DNA of 64,000 bases from Cylindrotheca closterium (Eukaryota; Bacillariophyta; Bacillariophyceae; Bacillariales; Bacillariaceae), in the NCBI GenBank assembly GCA_933822405.4, contig CAKOGP040001836.1, positions 124,001 to 188,000 on the forward strand, written 5' to 3'. Position 1 is the stretch's first letter. Each line of letters begins with the position of its first letter. The notes under the pieces were generated by a model. That model saw nothing but the letters and a program-made list of their open reading frames with translations, was not told where the DNA came from and searched no databases. Below, piece after piece: positions 23,393 to 35,271 of this stretch. A program made the translations under genes and the position numbers.

Positions 23393-24124
23393 TCAGAGCG
23401 TGAACAGATCGGACCATCCTTGTTCCGAATAAGTCTCGTGTGGTTTGTCAAAATGTACAACATCGACTTTCTTCATATCAAACCGCACTGTAGAACCTTC
23501 GCTTTCTGTGGAAAAGGATCGCTGCCGCAATGCACTACCCGAAAACCTTGATTCTCGCATACAAGATGAGGGTGACGAACACGAACTTTCATCTTCCAAT
23601 CTCGTCCCTGCACCCGAATGGATCCATAAGCGTGAGGGACTACTGGCTTGTTCTACTTCACTTGGTATCGAGGAGGTCGTATATATCCTTCTTTGAGGCA
23701 GAATGCAACGTCGGGGAACTGGAGGCAGTGTGAGGGTCATTGTCCGATCCTTGAAATGAGGAGAAGAATCTACGAAGGATGATTTAGGTTGAATGCATCC
23801 ATTGCGAGGGGGCGTAGTGATTGCAATCGGTAGGGTGATCTTCTTGGGAATGCAACCCATAAGGCCAACATCGACCACCACTGTTCGGTCTACAGTGTCC
23901 CTGGAATGTGTCGAGAGCGTCAAGGGACTTGCAGGACGCTTGCGAAGATCAGAACGTATCCTATTGGTTTGTTTCCAGTATTCTGGAAATATAGATCGCT
24001 TGGGTGGAGTTTTGCCTAGGCAATTGATCGGTTCGCCCTGTATGGAGAGGGGGCACAAGGTTCTATCCTCCATGGTGCCTTTGCTACCCTCTACCGGTAA
24101 CCGGTAGTGGTGCAAAGGCATCAA
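23393..24124 (-). CDS. Hypothetical protein with conserved-looking C-terminus
   Basis: Single-exon ORF of 243 aa from MMPLHHYRLP; MEDRTLCPLS, 16 residues further in, is an alternative start. The body is basic and rich in Ser, Pro and Arg, without signal peptide or membrane helix. The final 35 residues (VRFDMKKVDVVHFDKP, then YSEQGWSDLF) have a regular amphipathic pattern and look like a docking or interaction motif. I do not recognise the family. The 5' end carries a perfect 17-bp palindrome CTACCGGTAACCGGTAG at 24091-24107. Confidence 0.55.
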   Translation of the reverse strand: MMPLHHYRLPVEGSKGTMEDRTLCPLSIQGEPINCLGKTPPKRSIFPEYWKQTNRIRSDLRKRPASPLTLSTHSRDTVDRTVVVDVGLMGCIPKKITLPIAITTPPRNGCIQPKSSFVDSSPHFKDRTMTLTLPPVPRRCILPQRRIYTTSSIPSEVEQASSPSRLWIHSGAGTRLEDESSCSSPSSCMRESRFSGSALRQRSFSTESEGSTVRFDMKKVDVVHFDKPHETYSEQGWSDLFTL

Positions 24125-24411
24125 AAAGAACTTTCAGTGGTTTCGAATTGTTTTTCTTTGGTATCCGCAACCAAAACAAAAGGCGAAGAATTCCATCACT
24201 GATCAGTCCGACCAAAGCTCAGTCGATGGAGTCGACGGTCGACCAAACGGAAGCAAAATGCAAATCAAAGGAATACAAAAGAATAACAACAACACCTCCA
24301 TCCTAATCTTGCCAAACAACGCACTTTTGGGCATTGATTGTCGACGCATACCTCCACTTTTGACAATTAATTCAATACCGAAACTCCAGAAAGACGTCTT
24401 TAGCTGTCGCC

Positions 24412-25658
24412 ATGATGAGAAAGTCGTTTTCTTCCACCCTATTGATCCTACTGATCTCGTTTCCAACGGTCATAACCACTTCAAGGAATGAAGAACCCAG
24501 ACTGTGCCATTCTCCCGAATTGTACGATGATTTCCCCATGCTATGTCAAATGCTCGATCGACTTCGTGAGGATGGAGATGCGCTTGCGGATGAAATTACT
24601 GCATGGGCAGCAGAACATCAGCTTCTAGTAGGAGAGGGTTGGGATATGACGAACGCCAAGCAGCTTGAGACTACTCTCTCGTCGTCGGCTACCTCCAAGC
24701 TTCCAGTCGTGTTTGCGCATGGGATGGGTGACAGCTGTTTCAATTCCGGATTTCAGAATCTTGTCAAGCATACTTCGACACTCTTGAACGATGTCTACAG
24801 TGTGTGTATCCCAACGGGGAAAGACAAGTCGGAAGATACGACAAATGGATACCTTCTCAACATGGACGCTTCTGTAGATGTCTTTGCTGAGGGTATCAAG
24901 GCTGATACAATGTTGAAAGATGGTTTTCATGCGATTGGTTTGTCGCAAGGTAATAATGTAATTCGTGGATACATTACCAGGTGAGTGATTAAAGGAATGT
25001 TACTTTCTTTCATGACAATTGGGGTGCTAATGTGAATCAAATCATCGTGCGCACAATTTATTTTAGATACAACGAACCTTCAGTCAATACCTTCATTTCC
25101 ATCAATGGAGTAAATGCTGGTACCGGAGCTTTGCCAAATTGCTTCCCTAGTGTCGACAATGAAAATGGTGGCAAGAAAGTAGGCAGCGTTTGTTCGCTCT
25201 TGACCGAACAAGCCAGCAAAAGGGCGTACTCGGACTTTTACCAACAACACAACTTTCAAGCAAACTACTGGCGTGATCCAAATCACCAGGATGAGTACCG
25301 CAAGTTCAGTCAACTAGCAAGATGGAATAATGAAGGAGAACCATTCAATCAATCTTACAAAGACAACTTCCTCAAAACAAAAAAGTTTGTCTGGGTGAGG
25401 GCCACAAAAGATGGCATGGTATGGCCAAGTGAGGGGGAGCACTGGGGTGCCGCGGATCCAGCGGCACCATTGAAGCATATCTTGCCGCGCAATGAAACTG
25501 AATGGTATATTACTGATTCCTTTGGTTTGAAAACTGCGGAAGAAGCTGGCAAGAATCATTACATCTCCTTTGAGGGTGACCATCTCCAGTTTTCCATGGA
25601 GGACTATACTGATTGGGTCAACAAATACTTGGGAGACTCTGAATCGGTAACGATGTAA
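24412..25658 (+). CDS. Palmitoyl-protein thioesterase (PPT1-like)
   Basis: Exons 24412-24980 and 25067-25658; 386 aa. Signal peptide at residues 1-22 (SSTLLILLISFPTVIT). The alpha/beta hydrolase core begins PVVFAHGMGDSC and holds the nucleophile in HAIGLSQGNNVIRGY; the intron falls right after, restoring RYNEPSVNTFISINGVNAG. Near the end, GDHLQF supplies the catalytic His. The conserved run KFVWVRATKDGMVWPSEGEHWG is typical of PPT. The enzyme removes thioester-linked fatty acids from proteins in the lysosome or vacuole. The N-terminal 75 residues before the hydrolase core are longer than in animal PPT1 and include a Cys-containing stretch (LCHSPELYDDFPMLCQML). Confidence 0.93.
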
Positions 25659-25712
25659 ACCTAGAAAGTATCAACCAGTCTCTCAAGGTGATTAATTACC
25701 AAGCAACTAAGT

Positions 25713-28700
25713 CTATTTTTTCCCTCTCTTGGCAGTAGTCTTCTTTGCTCCACCTTTCTTGGCAGCACCCCTTCGTCCTTTCTTCTTAAACTTTTCTTGC
25801 AGCTTCTTAAGCTCAGCTTCGTCATCATCATCATCCGATTCTTGATCAACGTCACCGTCCTCATCGATGGCATCCAGGTCAGCTGGATCCTTTTCCGCCT
25901 TACCACCCTTCTTCTTTCTTCCTGCCGGTCCACCTTGCTCCGCGACCAAGGCTTGACTCTTGTGAGTACCCTTGTTATATTCGCGTGTAAAGGCAGCTTT
26001 TTGCTTGCTATCCAAATCGGAAAAAGCTGGAACTTTCTTCCCCATTCGGAACTCATCAATCTTTTCAAAGACATCCTCCCGACTCAATCCATACTCGTCC
26101 ATCAAAGAAATGATCCCGGCGGCATCGCTGCCATCCTTGAATATACTGAACATGTGCTGTCGCAGCACCGGTAGGTAGTTTTGTCGCAATTCTTGGGTAT
26201 CACCACTAATCTTGAAGTTCATATGGTAGTGCAACTCGTCGAGTAGCCTCTGTTTCTTTCCCTTACTCGAGTTCTTTCCCAACCAGGCTGTGAACTCAGG
26301 GAACGAAGGTAGGAAGCCACCGTCTTCCCCTCCGGCGTGGTAACCAGTCTTGACGGCCAGAACGCTGCAGGCCGGAAGCAAACTCCAATTGAGATCACCA
26401 GAACGAATCTCATGTTCACAGACCGCATAGTCAGACATACTAGCGGCAGCATCGTGAACACGTTCCAGGTAAGCTTGCTCCTTGTCTGGGACGTCAACGA
26501 CATTCTTCCGCTGCCCTGTCAATACCTTCAAATAGTTCTGTTGTACCAAGAGACCAGTAAAGCTATAATCAACGAAGAAGGCATCCGTTCGTCGGTATAA
26601 ACTGTCTAGTTCCGCTTTTGGACTTGCGCCTGCCAAACCTTTCCGTCCTTCCAATATTGTTTTTGCGGCATCAAATAGTGACACTCGAAGAATTTCATCT
26701 TTGTTGATGGAATTTTGCCGATCTTTCATCCCCTTGTAGGTCAATTTATCGTTGCTCCCGTCTCCACGCTTCTTCTGTGCCCACATTTGCAAACAGTTCA
26801 TAACTTGTCGGACATCATTGCCGCACGACTCTGCAATCGCTTCTGCTGCGTTGCGCTCTACTTCCATACCTTCCATGCCAGCAATCCGAACGATTCGATT
26901 GGCCATGGTTGACTTGTTCGGTCTGTTGAATCGAAGATCCATGCAGTAAGGAAGCAGCGACTTCATCTTTTGACTTTGGCGATCGTTGCAAATGCAAATG
27001 ATGGGCACCTTGGACTTTTTGATCATTTGAATCAACTCTGCCATACCACTGCGATCACCGGCTCCCATACCATCAACTTCGTCCATGATGACACAGCGAA
27101 GCTTCTTGGGTGGTGCTTTCTTTCCCTTTCCAGCAGCTGGCCCAAAGTTGAGAGCTTGGGATCCCGTCAAGTCACCAAGTCCATTTTGAAGTGCCTTCTT
27201 CGATCGAACGTCAGAAGCATTGAACTCCAAAAGGTCGCGCCCAGCCTCTTGAGCGACAAGGGTGGCCGTGGTGGTTTCTTTGTATAATTGCAGAGATTTG
27301 AGAATCCATTGTTAGAATCACGTTCCATCATGCCGACTGGACAAACTGTCCATGAAAGACTAAAGAAACAAAACTTACTTCCAATTCCTGGAGGACCAGA
27401 CAAGAGAGCTGCTTTCCAGGGCCCGCCTGGCTTTGACCACGTCTTCTTTGCCGCAGCTGGGTTGTTGAATTGCCTTTCCCATGATCCCAACCCTTCAAGA
27501 CAAGTTGTGAGGAGGTGGGCGCGAGATTTTCCAAACCGTATATTCCGAACAAACTTACATTTCTGCAACTTGGACACTTTTTCCTTATTTCCAAGAATTT
27601 CCCTGGTATGGGTTGGTGCGTGTCGATCAGCCCAGAGTTGGTTGGGATCATTTGAGCTTTTGGTGGCCACCTCCGAGTTACTACTACTGGACTGGTCTTT
27701 ACTACTGCTACCCTTAGCATATGGATTGGTACTGCTGCCTGCTTTCTTGGCGTATGGGTTTACGGCAACGGACTTCTTGGCATATGGATTTGACACGGGC
27801 GCCTTTTTGGCGTATGGATTGGAAACCGCAGCCTTTTTCGCATATGGATTGGATGGGGAGGCAGCTTGTTTAGATGGTGCTGGTGGAGCATCCGTAATGC
27901 CTTTTTCTTTCTTGGCCCTTTCATGATACAAATGGCAGAGGCCATAAAGCTTTTTTTCTCCCAAAACGACTTTGACATCCTTTTCCAATGCTTTCTCAAA
28001 CTTGGATCCTTCGGTATATGGTCGACCATCTTCCAACACGGACCCTGCCACTAAATAGCTAGTCTTACTCGAAACAGCTGTTGTCACACGTGCACCCAAC
28101 ATCTTGACAAGATCCATGGCATCGTCACGAGCCACATTCTCCAAGACGCCAGTAAACACAAAGGTCAATCCTTGCATGAATTCAGGCACACGGGAAGAAT
28201 CGACATCAAACGAATCCTTCTCCAAAGTTGCCTCAAGGATTTCTATTGTCTCTTTCTTTGGTGGTGGTGGTGATGGTTTTGCCTTTTTGACCGGAGGAGA
28301 CGCTTTCTTCTTTGGTGATGCTGCTCGAGCCCTTTTGGCCGGTGATGATGATGATGATGCGGCAGGAGTTGTAGAACGACTACTAGGTGGCTTCTTCTTT
28401 GTCGGTGTGACATCTTGAACCTCATCCTCATAATCCTCGTCTTTATCATCTGAACCATCATCATCAATGTTGACTACTTCCTTCTTCTTCTTTTCTGGTG
28501 TCATTGTCTTGATGAATTGGATCGGCTCGTCGTCGGAAGAAACATCAGCTTTAGGTTTTGGTGGAGCAGCCTTTGGTTTGCCTTGAGGTTTTGCAGGCTT
28601 TTTCTCTGGTGTTGCTGTTTTGCTGCTTTTCTTCTTCGTTTCTTTTTTGGCGTCTGCAAAGAAATCAGTGGGTGAAATCTCCTTGACCTCGATGGCGTCA

Positions 28701-28867
28701 TCTTCCACTTGTCGTTGCTTTTGTTTCTTGCCATTCGTGGTCTGGTTGGGTGGCGACTTTCGTTTGCTGGCACTCTCCTTTGCCTTAGAAGCGCTACTGC
28801 TACTGCTACTATTCTTAGCTTTGGAGCCACCAGGTTTCTTGGCACCAAAAAAGTTTCGAATATCCAT
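25713..28867 (-). CDS. RFC1: Replication factor C large subunit
   Basis: Exons (minus): 28867-27559, 27492-27379, 27277-25713; 995 aa. RFC1 is the large subunit of the clamp loader that places PCNA on DNA. It opens with a PCNA-binding-like MDIRNFFG, followed by a Lys/Ser/Pro-rich region, a BRCT domain at about residues 225-315 (FVFTGVLENVARDDAMDLVKMLGARVTTAVSSKTSYLVAG in pieces), then a run of five NPYAK units. The AAA module has LWADRHAPT, Walker A SGPPGIGKTTTA split by intron 2, Walker B RCVIMDEVDGM, and the C-terminal RFC1 region (NWSLLPACSVLAVKTGYHAG ... AAFTREYNKGTH). The 114-nt middle exon restores KWLGSWER. It ends in a Lys/Ala-rich tail. Confidence 0.96.
27710..27855 (-). repeat. NPYAK minisatellite within RFC1
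   Basis: Five copies of a roughly 30-bp unit encoding NPYAKK plus a four-residue spacer (xxVS/AxxS), between the BRCT and AAA parts of RFC1. The first four copies are evenly spaced at 30 bases; the last is offset by a few. Confidence 0.85.
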
Positions 28868-29328
28868 TGTCGTAAATTGCTGTATTGTAGTTTCAGATGA
28901 TTCAGGATTCTTGAATTGACAATGATAGATTTTACCCCGTCGCTCGTATTGATGCTCTCCCTATCCCTATATTTCCGAACTCGAATTGGTTGAACAAGAC
29001 CTAACACAAAGAGCTTTACTGCTGACTGATTCCTTTGGTTTTGGCCTGATGAGAGTCAGTTGCAAAATGGGCAATGATCAATGATCTCAAAATTGAAAAT
29101 GGCAATGATCGTCGTTTTTCACCGACCGCATCGCATTCATCGGGGCGCGCTTCATTTTCCACTATTGTTTGTCCCTTTTTCAAAATATCCCCCAAATGTT
29201 TAGACATTGCAACATATCGTAATGGCTTCAAATCATCCTCAAGTTGCATGCATAAAGAAGCAATCAATCATCATCAGCAGCAGCAGCATTAGAGAAGCAA
29301 TTCAATAGTACATCATCAATCATACATT
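28868..29328. promoter_or_regulatory. Divergent promoter region, RFC1 and TMEM128-like gene
   Basis: 461 bases between two divergent starts with a CAG/CAT-rich leader (AGCAGCAGCAGCAT) just upstream of 29329. A 83-residue minus-strand frame here is probably chance. Confidence 0.45.
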
Positions 29329-29943
29329 ATGTCATCCTACCGAAGAGTATCACAGCACGAAAGCGCACCCAATTCCGATGGTTCCAACAACTTGGAAGGC
29401 GGCTTGACGAGGTCTCGAATGGAACGGCTGACAGATAAAGCAACTGCTGGTAAGTTTGCTTTCAAATACTAGTAGATTGATTGAAGATGCTGTCTTGCAC
29501 ACACGGATGTTTTCCCTAACCCCAAATATTGTTTCTTTCCTGTATATGTACTCTCGTTTTGATGATCATCAGTTGCTTGGGTGGTGCTGGCGGTATTTGT
29601 GGCACGGTGGACCGGCTTCTACACTACCATTTTGACGGGTGAGAATGCCAATCGATTCTTGTTGAGATTAGCGGTCTTGGGGTTTGGAACAGTGACATCG
29701 CTAGTTCTCTACTTGACGGTATACCTGCCGAAAGTGGTTGGTCTCAAGGCGGATTCCAGTGCCTGGAATGTCTATTGTCCCAAGGTCGTTCCTACCATTA
29801 CAGCTCTGGCTGTAGTATCCTATTTGCTAGCGATCCGAGGAGCATGGCCTGTGTATGGATGTTTGACACCTCTCATCTTTGGGACCCAAATGATGGGGGC
29901 ACTCATGTCGTTGCATTTCGTCCCAGCAGGAAATTTGTTTTGA
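29329..29943 (+). CDS. TMEM128-like four-helix membrane protein
   Basis: Exons 29329-29449 and 29573-29943; 163 aa. A Ser-rich cytosolic N-terminus of about 40 residues is followed by four hydrophobic segments: AWVVLAVFVARWTGFY, LAVLGFGTVTSLVLYLTVYL, VVPTITALAVVSYLLAIRGA and WPVYGCLTPLIFGTQMMG. The order and the motifs NANRFLLRLA, YLPKVVG and WPVYGCLTPLIFGTQ match the TMEM128 family, ER-associated proteins of poorly known function. The frame across the intron (G plus TT giving Val) joins TAV to AWVV. Confidence 0.75.
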
Positions 29944-30141
29944 GAAGCAAAATAAAGGATAAAGGGAACGAACTCTAAACTCGGGCACATTGTAAAAATG
30001 CTTATTTTGGTCTAGTGAATCTCCTGGCTTTTGGTCTATTCAAACATTACTATCAAACACACACAAAGTGCAAATTTTACGTCCAACCAAGAGGATACAG
30101 CCAGCCAGTCAATCGTTGGTGACAAGTGTGTTGGTCTATAA

Positions 30142-33100
30142 TCAGTGCCTCTTCTTTCTGCTCTTCACTGGTGTGAAACCATCTTGGTCCGCTTCCGGGC
30201 CTGCATAAGGTTCCACATTCCTGTCGTTCATCAGCTTCTCCATTCCTCCCCATCGAGCCGATCCCTTAAGTCTCTCATAAAATAGCAAATAAGCACCGCC
30301 AGTGACAGCGGCATCTGCAGTTGTTTCGCCAACGTGCGCATCATTGTAACGATACCATCTACTATCTTTGCAGTTTCGAACAGTTGCCGTGTAGTGCCCG
30401 CTATTGGCTGTAGGCCCCATGTGCTCACTTACCCCACAAAGCTGTATTTGCAATGAGTTAGATCGAATGACGTGGTGAGACATGGGTACAACAACGTAAT
30501 TGCAGTAGCAGAATGGTTCAAACTTACCCTGTATATTGGAGGTGCATCATCATAAGTTGGACCCAAAACATGTTTGCGCAAGTCAAGGCGCTCTATTGGA
30601 AAGCGCACAGTATCATTGATTTTGGAACGGATCACGTCATTGCGAACAGCGCAGTGGTCGAATTGAAATCGCTTCAAATGAAGAATGAGAATATCGGGAA
30701 CAGACCACAATGCAATCATTTTCAAAGCACAAACATGCTTCTTGCAACCTGGACAATACCAAGCGTTGAGTTCGTCAAGTTGCTCGCCTTCTAAGAACTT
30801 GTCCACGCAATCTTGAAGGGTCATTCCATTGATATTGGACTTGTCTGCAGTAAGTGGGAGTGATATGGTCGAGAATGCATCGAACTTGACACTCTCTTTA
30901 CCACACTTTGGACAAGTCAAATGACTTCTATGCATTCCTTGGCACCGATCTACAATGATGCTATCATGCCGCAACAAGTGCTTTCTCCATGCTTCAATTG
31001 CAGCAGTTGTGTCTTTCAATCCAATTCCCTCAAGCTCCTCAACATATGGTTTCTCTTTCACTCGGTTGCAGTCCTCGTGTAGCCCATCCATCAAAAACTG
31101 ACAGAACTCTTGACTGTCGTGTTGGTAGGAGTTGTTAAACTGTGGCGCAAAGCTTGCGACAGTTTGCTTGAGCATTCGAGGGGCCAGGGCAGAGTATTTG
31201 TTACTCCAAATTTCCTTAAGCATCGAAGCATACGCTGTTGCCACTCGACCACCGCTACCAAGTGGATTCTTTCGATTCAACTCTTTGGCATAATCTCCAT
31301 TCAAGAAATACTTGGTCAATGGTTCCATGTGATTCAGACATTGGACTATGGAGTTGATGAAGCACGAATTTCCAAGGTTGTGCATTCCAACAGAGCCTGG
31401 GGCTGGAGGAGTCCCTCGAAGAGATTCTTTCATGAAGCCTTGCCCATACATATTATTGAATGACTTCAAGATTTCCACAGGTTTCCGATGTGACTCAACT
31501 TCATATTGCAGAGTTGCAATATTTGGTACGTCGTTCGATTTCATGTGAGTTCCAAACTCACAGATTTCTTCGCCGTACAAGTTTACCCATCGCAAGAAAG
31601 GCGGCTGGGGTTTAAACGTATCCATCGTTGTCATTGTATCAATCGAGACATCATCTCTTAGCTTTCGTGCAAGGTCTTCCTCCTCCTCTTCGTCTTCCAG
31701 TTTATCAAGTTCCTGCGGAACCTCCACCAATATTTGTTGTACTCTGTTCAATAGCAGCAAAGGCTTCCTTTTTCCATCTTTACCAACAATCATTTCCAAG
31801 GGTGCACCACCAGTCACTTTCTTCATGACAACTCGCTGTTGCCCAATTCTCTTCACAATACCTTTGTACCACTTCGGTCGATCAACTTTCGAAGACGCTG
31901 ATCTTACCTCAACTATAGCTCCTTCCGCAATCCTCTCTCGCCACCGTGAGGAGTGTGACCACAGAGGTGCAGCACAATGGAGTTTCTGGTCAAAAGTGTC
32001 ACGGTGAGACCTAGAGCACTCGTTATCACGCATGTGTTCGATTCCATGCAAACTTACCGCAATGTTGGCGGGAACAGGGCTGTCCTGCCTTCGCCGTATT
32101 CTTCCATTCCACCTTGAAGCCCAGCCAAAGAAATGCACGGTAATAGTGTCATCATTGACTTCCTTGACAATGGATTCGTACCAGTTTCCACCTGCATCTT
32201 GGGCATCCACAAAATCTCCGACCTGGATGCGGTTTTGTAGTTCCAACGAAGTGCGCAGCCATTTTTCATTGGGCTTTCCCACCTCTATAATTATATCGCA
32301 ATCTCTCTTTGTGTATTCATAATAGTGCGATCGTAACCATTCGCCGACTTTCTTGCGTGGAGGCTGAAATTCCTTTTCTTTTTCCGGTTCCTTCTCAATC
32401 GTTCCATCAAGAAGGTTCGGATCAATCAACTCGTAACCATCCCCGGAAGCAGTCCCGGTGGTATCCCGTTTACTCCATATCCGTTTGCAAGAAGAAGATG
32501 TATTTGGGGCCGCCACTTTCATCAACCAAAAGAGCGCATCATAGACACGGGTAGTTTCCGACACCAGCACAAACCCCTCCTTTCTCCGCATATTGTTGCC
32601 ATCAATGACGCTATATTGTAGTTTCACCGGCCAGACTTCGGCTGTCGGAACCAACTCCGGAGCTGCTCGCTGTTCCTCTTCTTTGAGCAGTCTCGTCATT
32701 GGTGAAGATTCATCGATTTCCCCTGATGTCAGGCGTTTTAGTTTTCTTTTCATGATAATTTTCCGCCTGAATTCAAGTGGACGGCAAGGACTCTTTCCAA
32801 TACCGTTCATCTGAAAACTTGGATCATTCCGTGACATAGGGGCCGGTGTTTCTTTCTCACCATTATACGAAGCCATAGCATGATGGTGTATTAGCGCCCC
32901 TTGGTATGGGCCTTCTTCTTGCACAAAAGGTTGAAATGTGATATCCCGACCGTTTACGCAACTAATACCGATCGTCGACCGCAAAAGCTATGACAACAGA
33001 GACCATAATCAATGGTGAGACATCCCTAGACAGGTAGGGATAGCGACACATTGTACCATTGGAAAATGAACTTACTTCGTAAAACTTTGCCGGAACCGCA

Positions 33101-33696
33101 CAACATAATATTTGATCCCCATCCCGATCTAGATCTTCGTCTGTTGGTTGTGCCTCAAACTCATCAGAGCCATTTGTATACCCCGGACTTATTGGAAGAC
33201 TTCTAGCACGAGGGCCGATATTACTCTTCTTGGGTGATTTGATGCCAGATATCGCATTGTCTGACATCAAATCTAGCACAGTGACGTGTGGATCCAACAG
33301 AAGAGGGAACCCTTCCAGAGATAGGCTTGAATTGTCGACAGGTCCGGGATCGCTGTATTTAAAACTGACTGCCGGGGGTTGCAGTCCCAAACGTGTTGCC
33401 GCTAATCTGATTGCAGTCTGAACTCGTTGCTTCTCCATTTTCGGAACATTTTGATTGTACGCCCATATCAGCCAGTTTTGCATATAAGATCGAGTCATGA
33501 GGTAAACGTCTGAAGATTCTTTCAGAGGTGCCAGCAAATACAAAGCAGCCGTCAGCGTCAACGATGTTGGGGCAGGATGAGAGAGCTCCTTGACTTGGCT
33601 TTCCAGTGTGGGCGGTTTGCCGCCCATTCCCCAGCTACTTGTGGATGAAACAACATTGGCAACGGCGTTTGCGTAGGACGGTTTTCTTGCATGCAT
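30142..33696 (-). CDS. Ubiquitin carboxyl-terminal hydrolase with DUSP and Tudor-like domains
   Basis: Exons (minus): 33696-33076, 32987-32058, 31985-30528, 30441-30142; 1,102 aa. A USP-family deubiquitinase. A DUSP domain spans exon 1 to 2 (DVYLMTRSYMQNWLIWAYN, DPGPVDNSSL, then ILCCAVPAKFYELL). Further on lie a possible ubiquitin-like segment (KLQYSVIDGNNMRRKEGFV) and a Tudor/MBT-like stretch VGDFVDAQDAGGNWYESIV ... VHFFGWASRWN. The USP core has the Cys box GMHNLGNSCFINSIVQCL, paired CPKCG and CPGC zinc-binding sites, LILHLKRFQFD, and the His box NSGHYTATVRN in exon 4. Intron 2 (72 nt) is a multiple of three without a stop, so its retention would add 24 residues and both forms are possible. 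Confidence 0.92.
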
Positions 33697-34324
33697 TCTT
33701 TGAATTATCTTATGCTGCCCTCAGCGTGGAGATGGTAATTGTCGAGTCTGTAGCTCGAATTTTATGATGGTATTCTTTGGTGTGTTTTCTAGGTTGCTAT
33801 AGTTGTTGTCGTTGGTAGCGGATTTCGGTTGCGCTGCATTTTTCCAAGCATCGATTTGAAAATCTTGGAAGCCGTGAGATGCTGGACGGAAACCAACGGG
33901 TCGAAAGTACCAGACACACGTGTCTGACGGGGTATGCGTCGCGTCCGCCCGCCTAAGGATTGGAAGAGGAAGTGTCACAGTCTGCACTCTACAAATACTA
34001 CTCCTATTCTCGTTTCGAAGGCAGAATAGCACCTGACACTCCCGACTGTACTACAGTTGGCGGTGAATGTAGCCAGTCGACAAGCTGAAAAGAATGGATT
34101 GCGTGTTCAGCTTTCATCTGCAAAATATGTCTTTCGTTGCTCGTAGCACCAAAAATAAGCCAATCTTCTAGGCGTCTCTAATCTAGCAAAGGTACACAAA
34201 GCGTTCTGCAATAGTATGGCGAGGTTTCTGGTATTGCTAGTAGTACTGCTCTATTCTGTATACCTCCGTTCCACAAAATACAGATTCTTGTCTAAAGAAT
34301 ACGATCTGTCGGAAAGTTTGGTCC
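33697..34324. other. Intergenic region with a palindromic CACGTG element
   Basis: 628 bases upstream of the ubiquitin protease gene. It contains the near-perfect palindrome CAGACACACGTGTCTG at 33911-33926, with a CACGTG core, about 215 bases upstream of the start codon; such cores bind bHLH or bZIP factors in many eukaryotes. A 103-residue minus-strand frame here has no recognisable product. Confidence 0.4.
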
Positions 34325-34895
34325 CTAATACCTACGCTGCTTCATGAACTCTTTATCATCAGCTTCCGTCTCGGCTGTTGCCTTGAGTACACTTGCATAA
34401 AACAGGAAGAAACACGTCGGGATGGAAAACAAGGCCAACACAGCGGTTTGGGCAAAGCCGAATTTTGGTTCTGGGTTGACGAGCTCAAATGCGGAACCTT
34501 TGAAAGGATAAAGCAAGATTGTCAGCGAGTCTGTAACTTGAACATAACACTGACGAACTGGTCTTTTACTCACCAGTACCAACGATTGCCAATATCATGG
34601 AGGTTGCCAAGAGAATTGGGGATGGCACATTGAGTGGATATTGAGTCCCTTCAGGTTCACTGGAAGTTGGTGTACTAACGGAACTTTCAGGTAGCGGAAT
34701 ATCATCCCCCAATCCATTATCATTATCTGGATCGGTCGAGAAGATTGGAGATGATCCTCTTGTTCGTTCCAATTGTTGAATTGATGGTAATAGCAGGCTT
34801 GTGCTGTGAATGCTTCGTTGTTGGTTTGTGAATGATATTACAGGTGCACTCAAAAGCGAGGCTAGCAGTAGTGCAATAAGCTTATGAATCATCAT
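34325..34895 (-). CDS. Small plastid-targeted two-helix membrane protein
   Basis: Exons (minus): 34895-34574 and 34497-34325; 164 aa. The N-terminus is a signal peptide (LIALLLASLLSAPVIS) ending before F-TNQQ, then a Ser-rich basic stretch: the diatom plastid presequence pattern. The mature part has two hydrophobic helices, SPILLATSMILAIVGTGSAF (across the intron) and FAQTAVLALFSIPTCFFLFY, then a charged tail ADDKEFMKQRRY. Two small helices with a short acidic loop suggest a thylakoid or envelope membrane protein. I do not recognise the family. Confidence 0.7.
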
Positions 34896-35271
34896 ATTTA
34901 TCGAATGGAAGCTTTTTCTTTTGGAAGGTATACTACTTTGACAACGGATCTATGTGGGTTGCTTGGTGGTTTGGAGGTTGGTTGGTTGATGTTGATGACG
35001 AATGTGATATGACAGCGATATCTCTGACTCGATCGACTTCAACCGTTTCTGAGTCCCGTTAATTTTTAAGTCTACACCGGACACTATTTTTACTTATTGG
35101 AACGACATTCTCTGCCGTTAAAAATATAAAAATCAGAGTTTGGCGACCGAAAATCGCCAATCTGGTTCTGAACTTAACCTCTAGTTCAAAACTTTCCCAA
35201 ACCGATCAACAACTGTGTTTTTACATTCAAGAAGCAGCCAGAAGACAAGAAAGAAAAGGATAACTCACAAA
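34896..35271. promoter_or_regulatory. Divergent region upstream of a plastid protein and the GS-HQR fusion
   Basis: 376 bases between divergent starts. It contains GGTTGGTTGATG-type words near 34978 but no coding signal. Confidence 0.4.

Noticed and set aside
33721..34032. 103-residue minus-strand frame
   Set aside because: No start context, no domain; overlaps the palindrome-bearing spacer.
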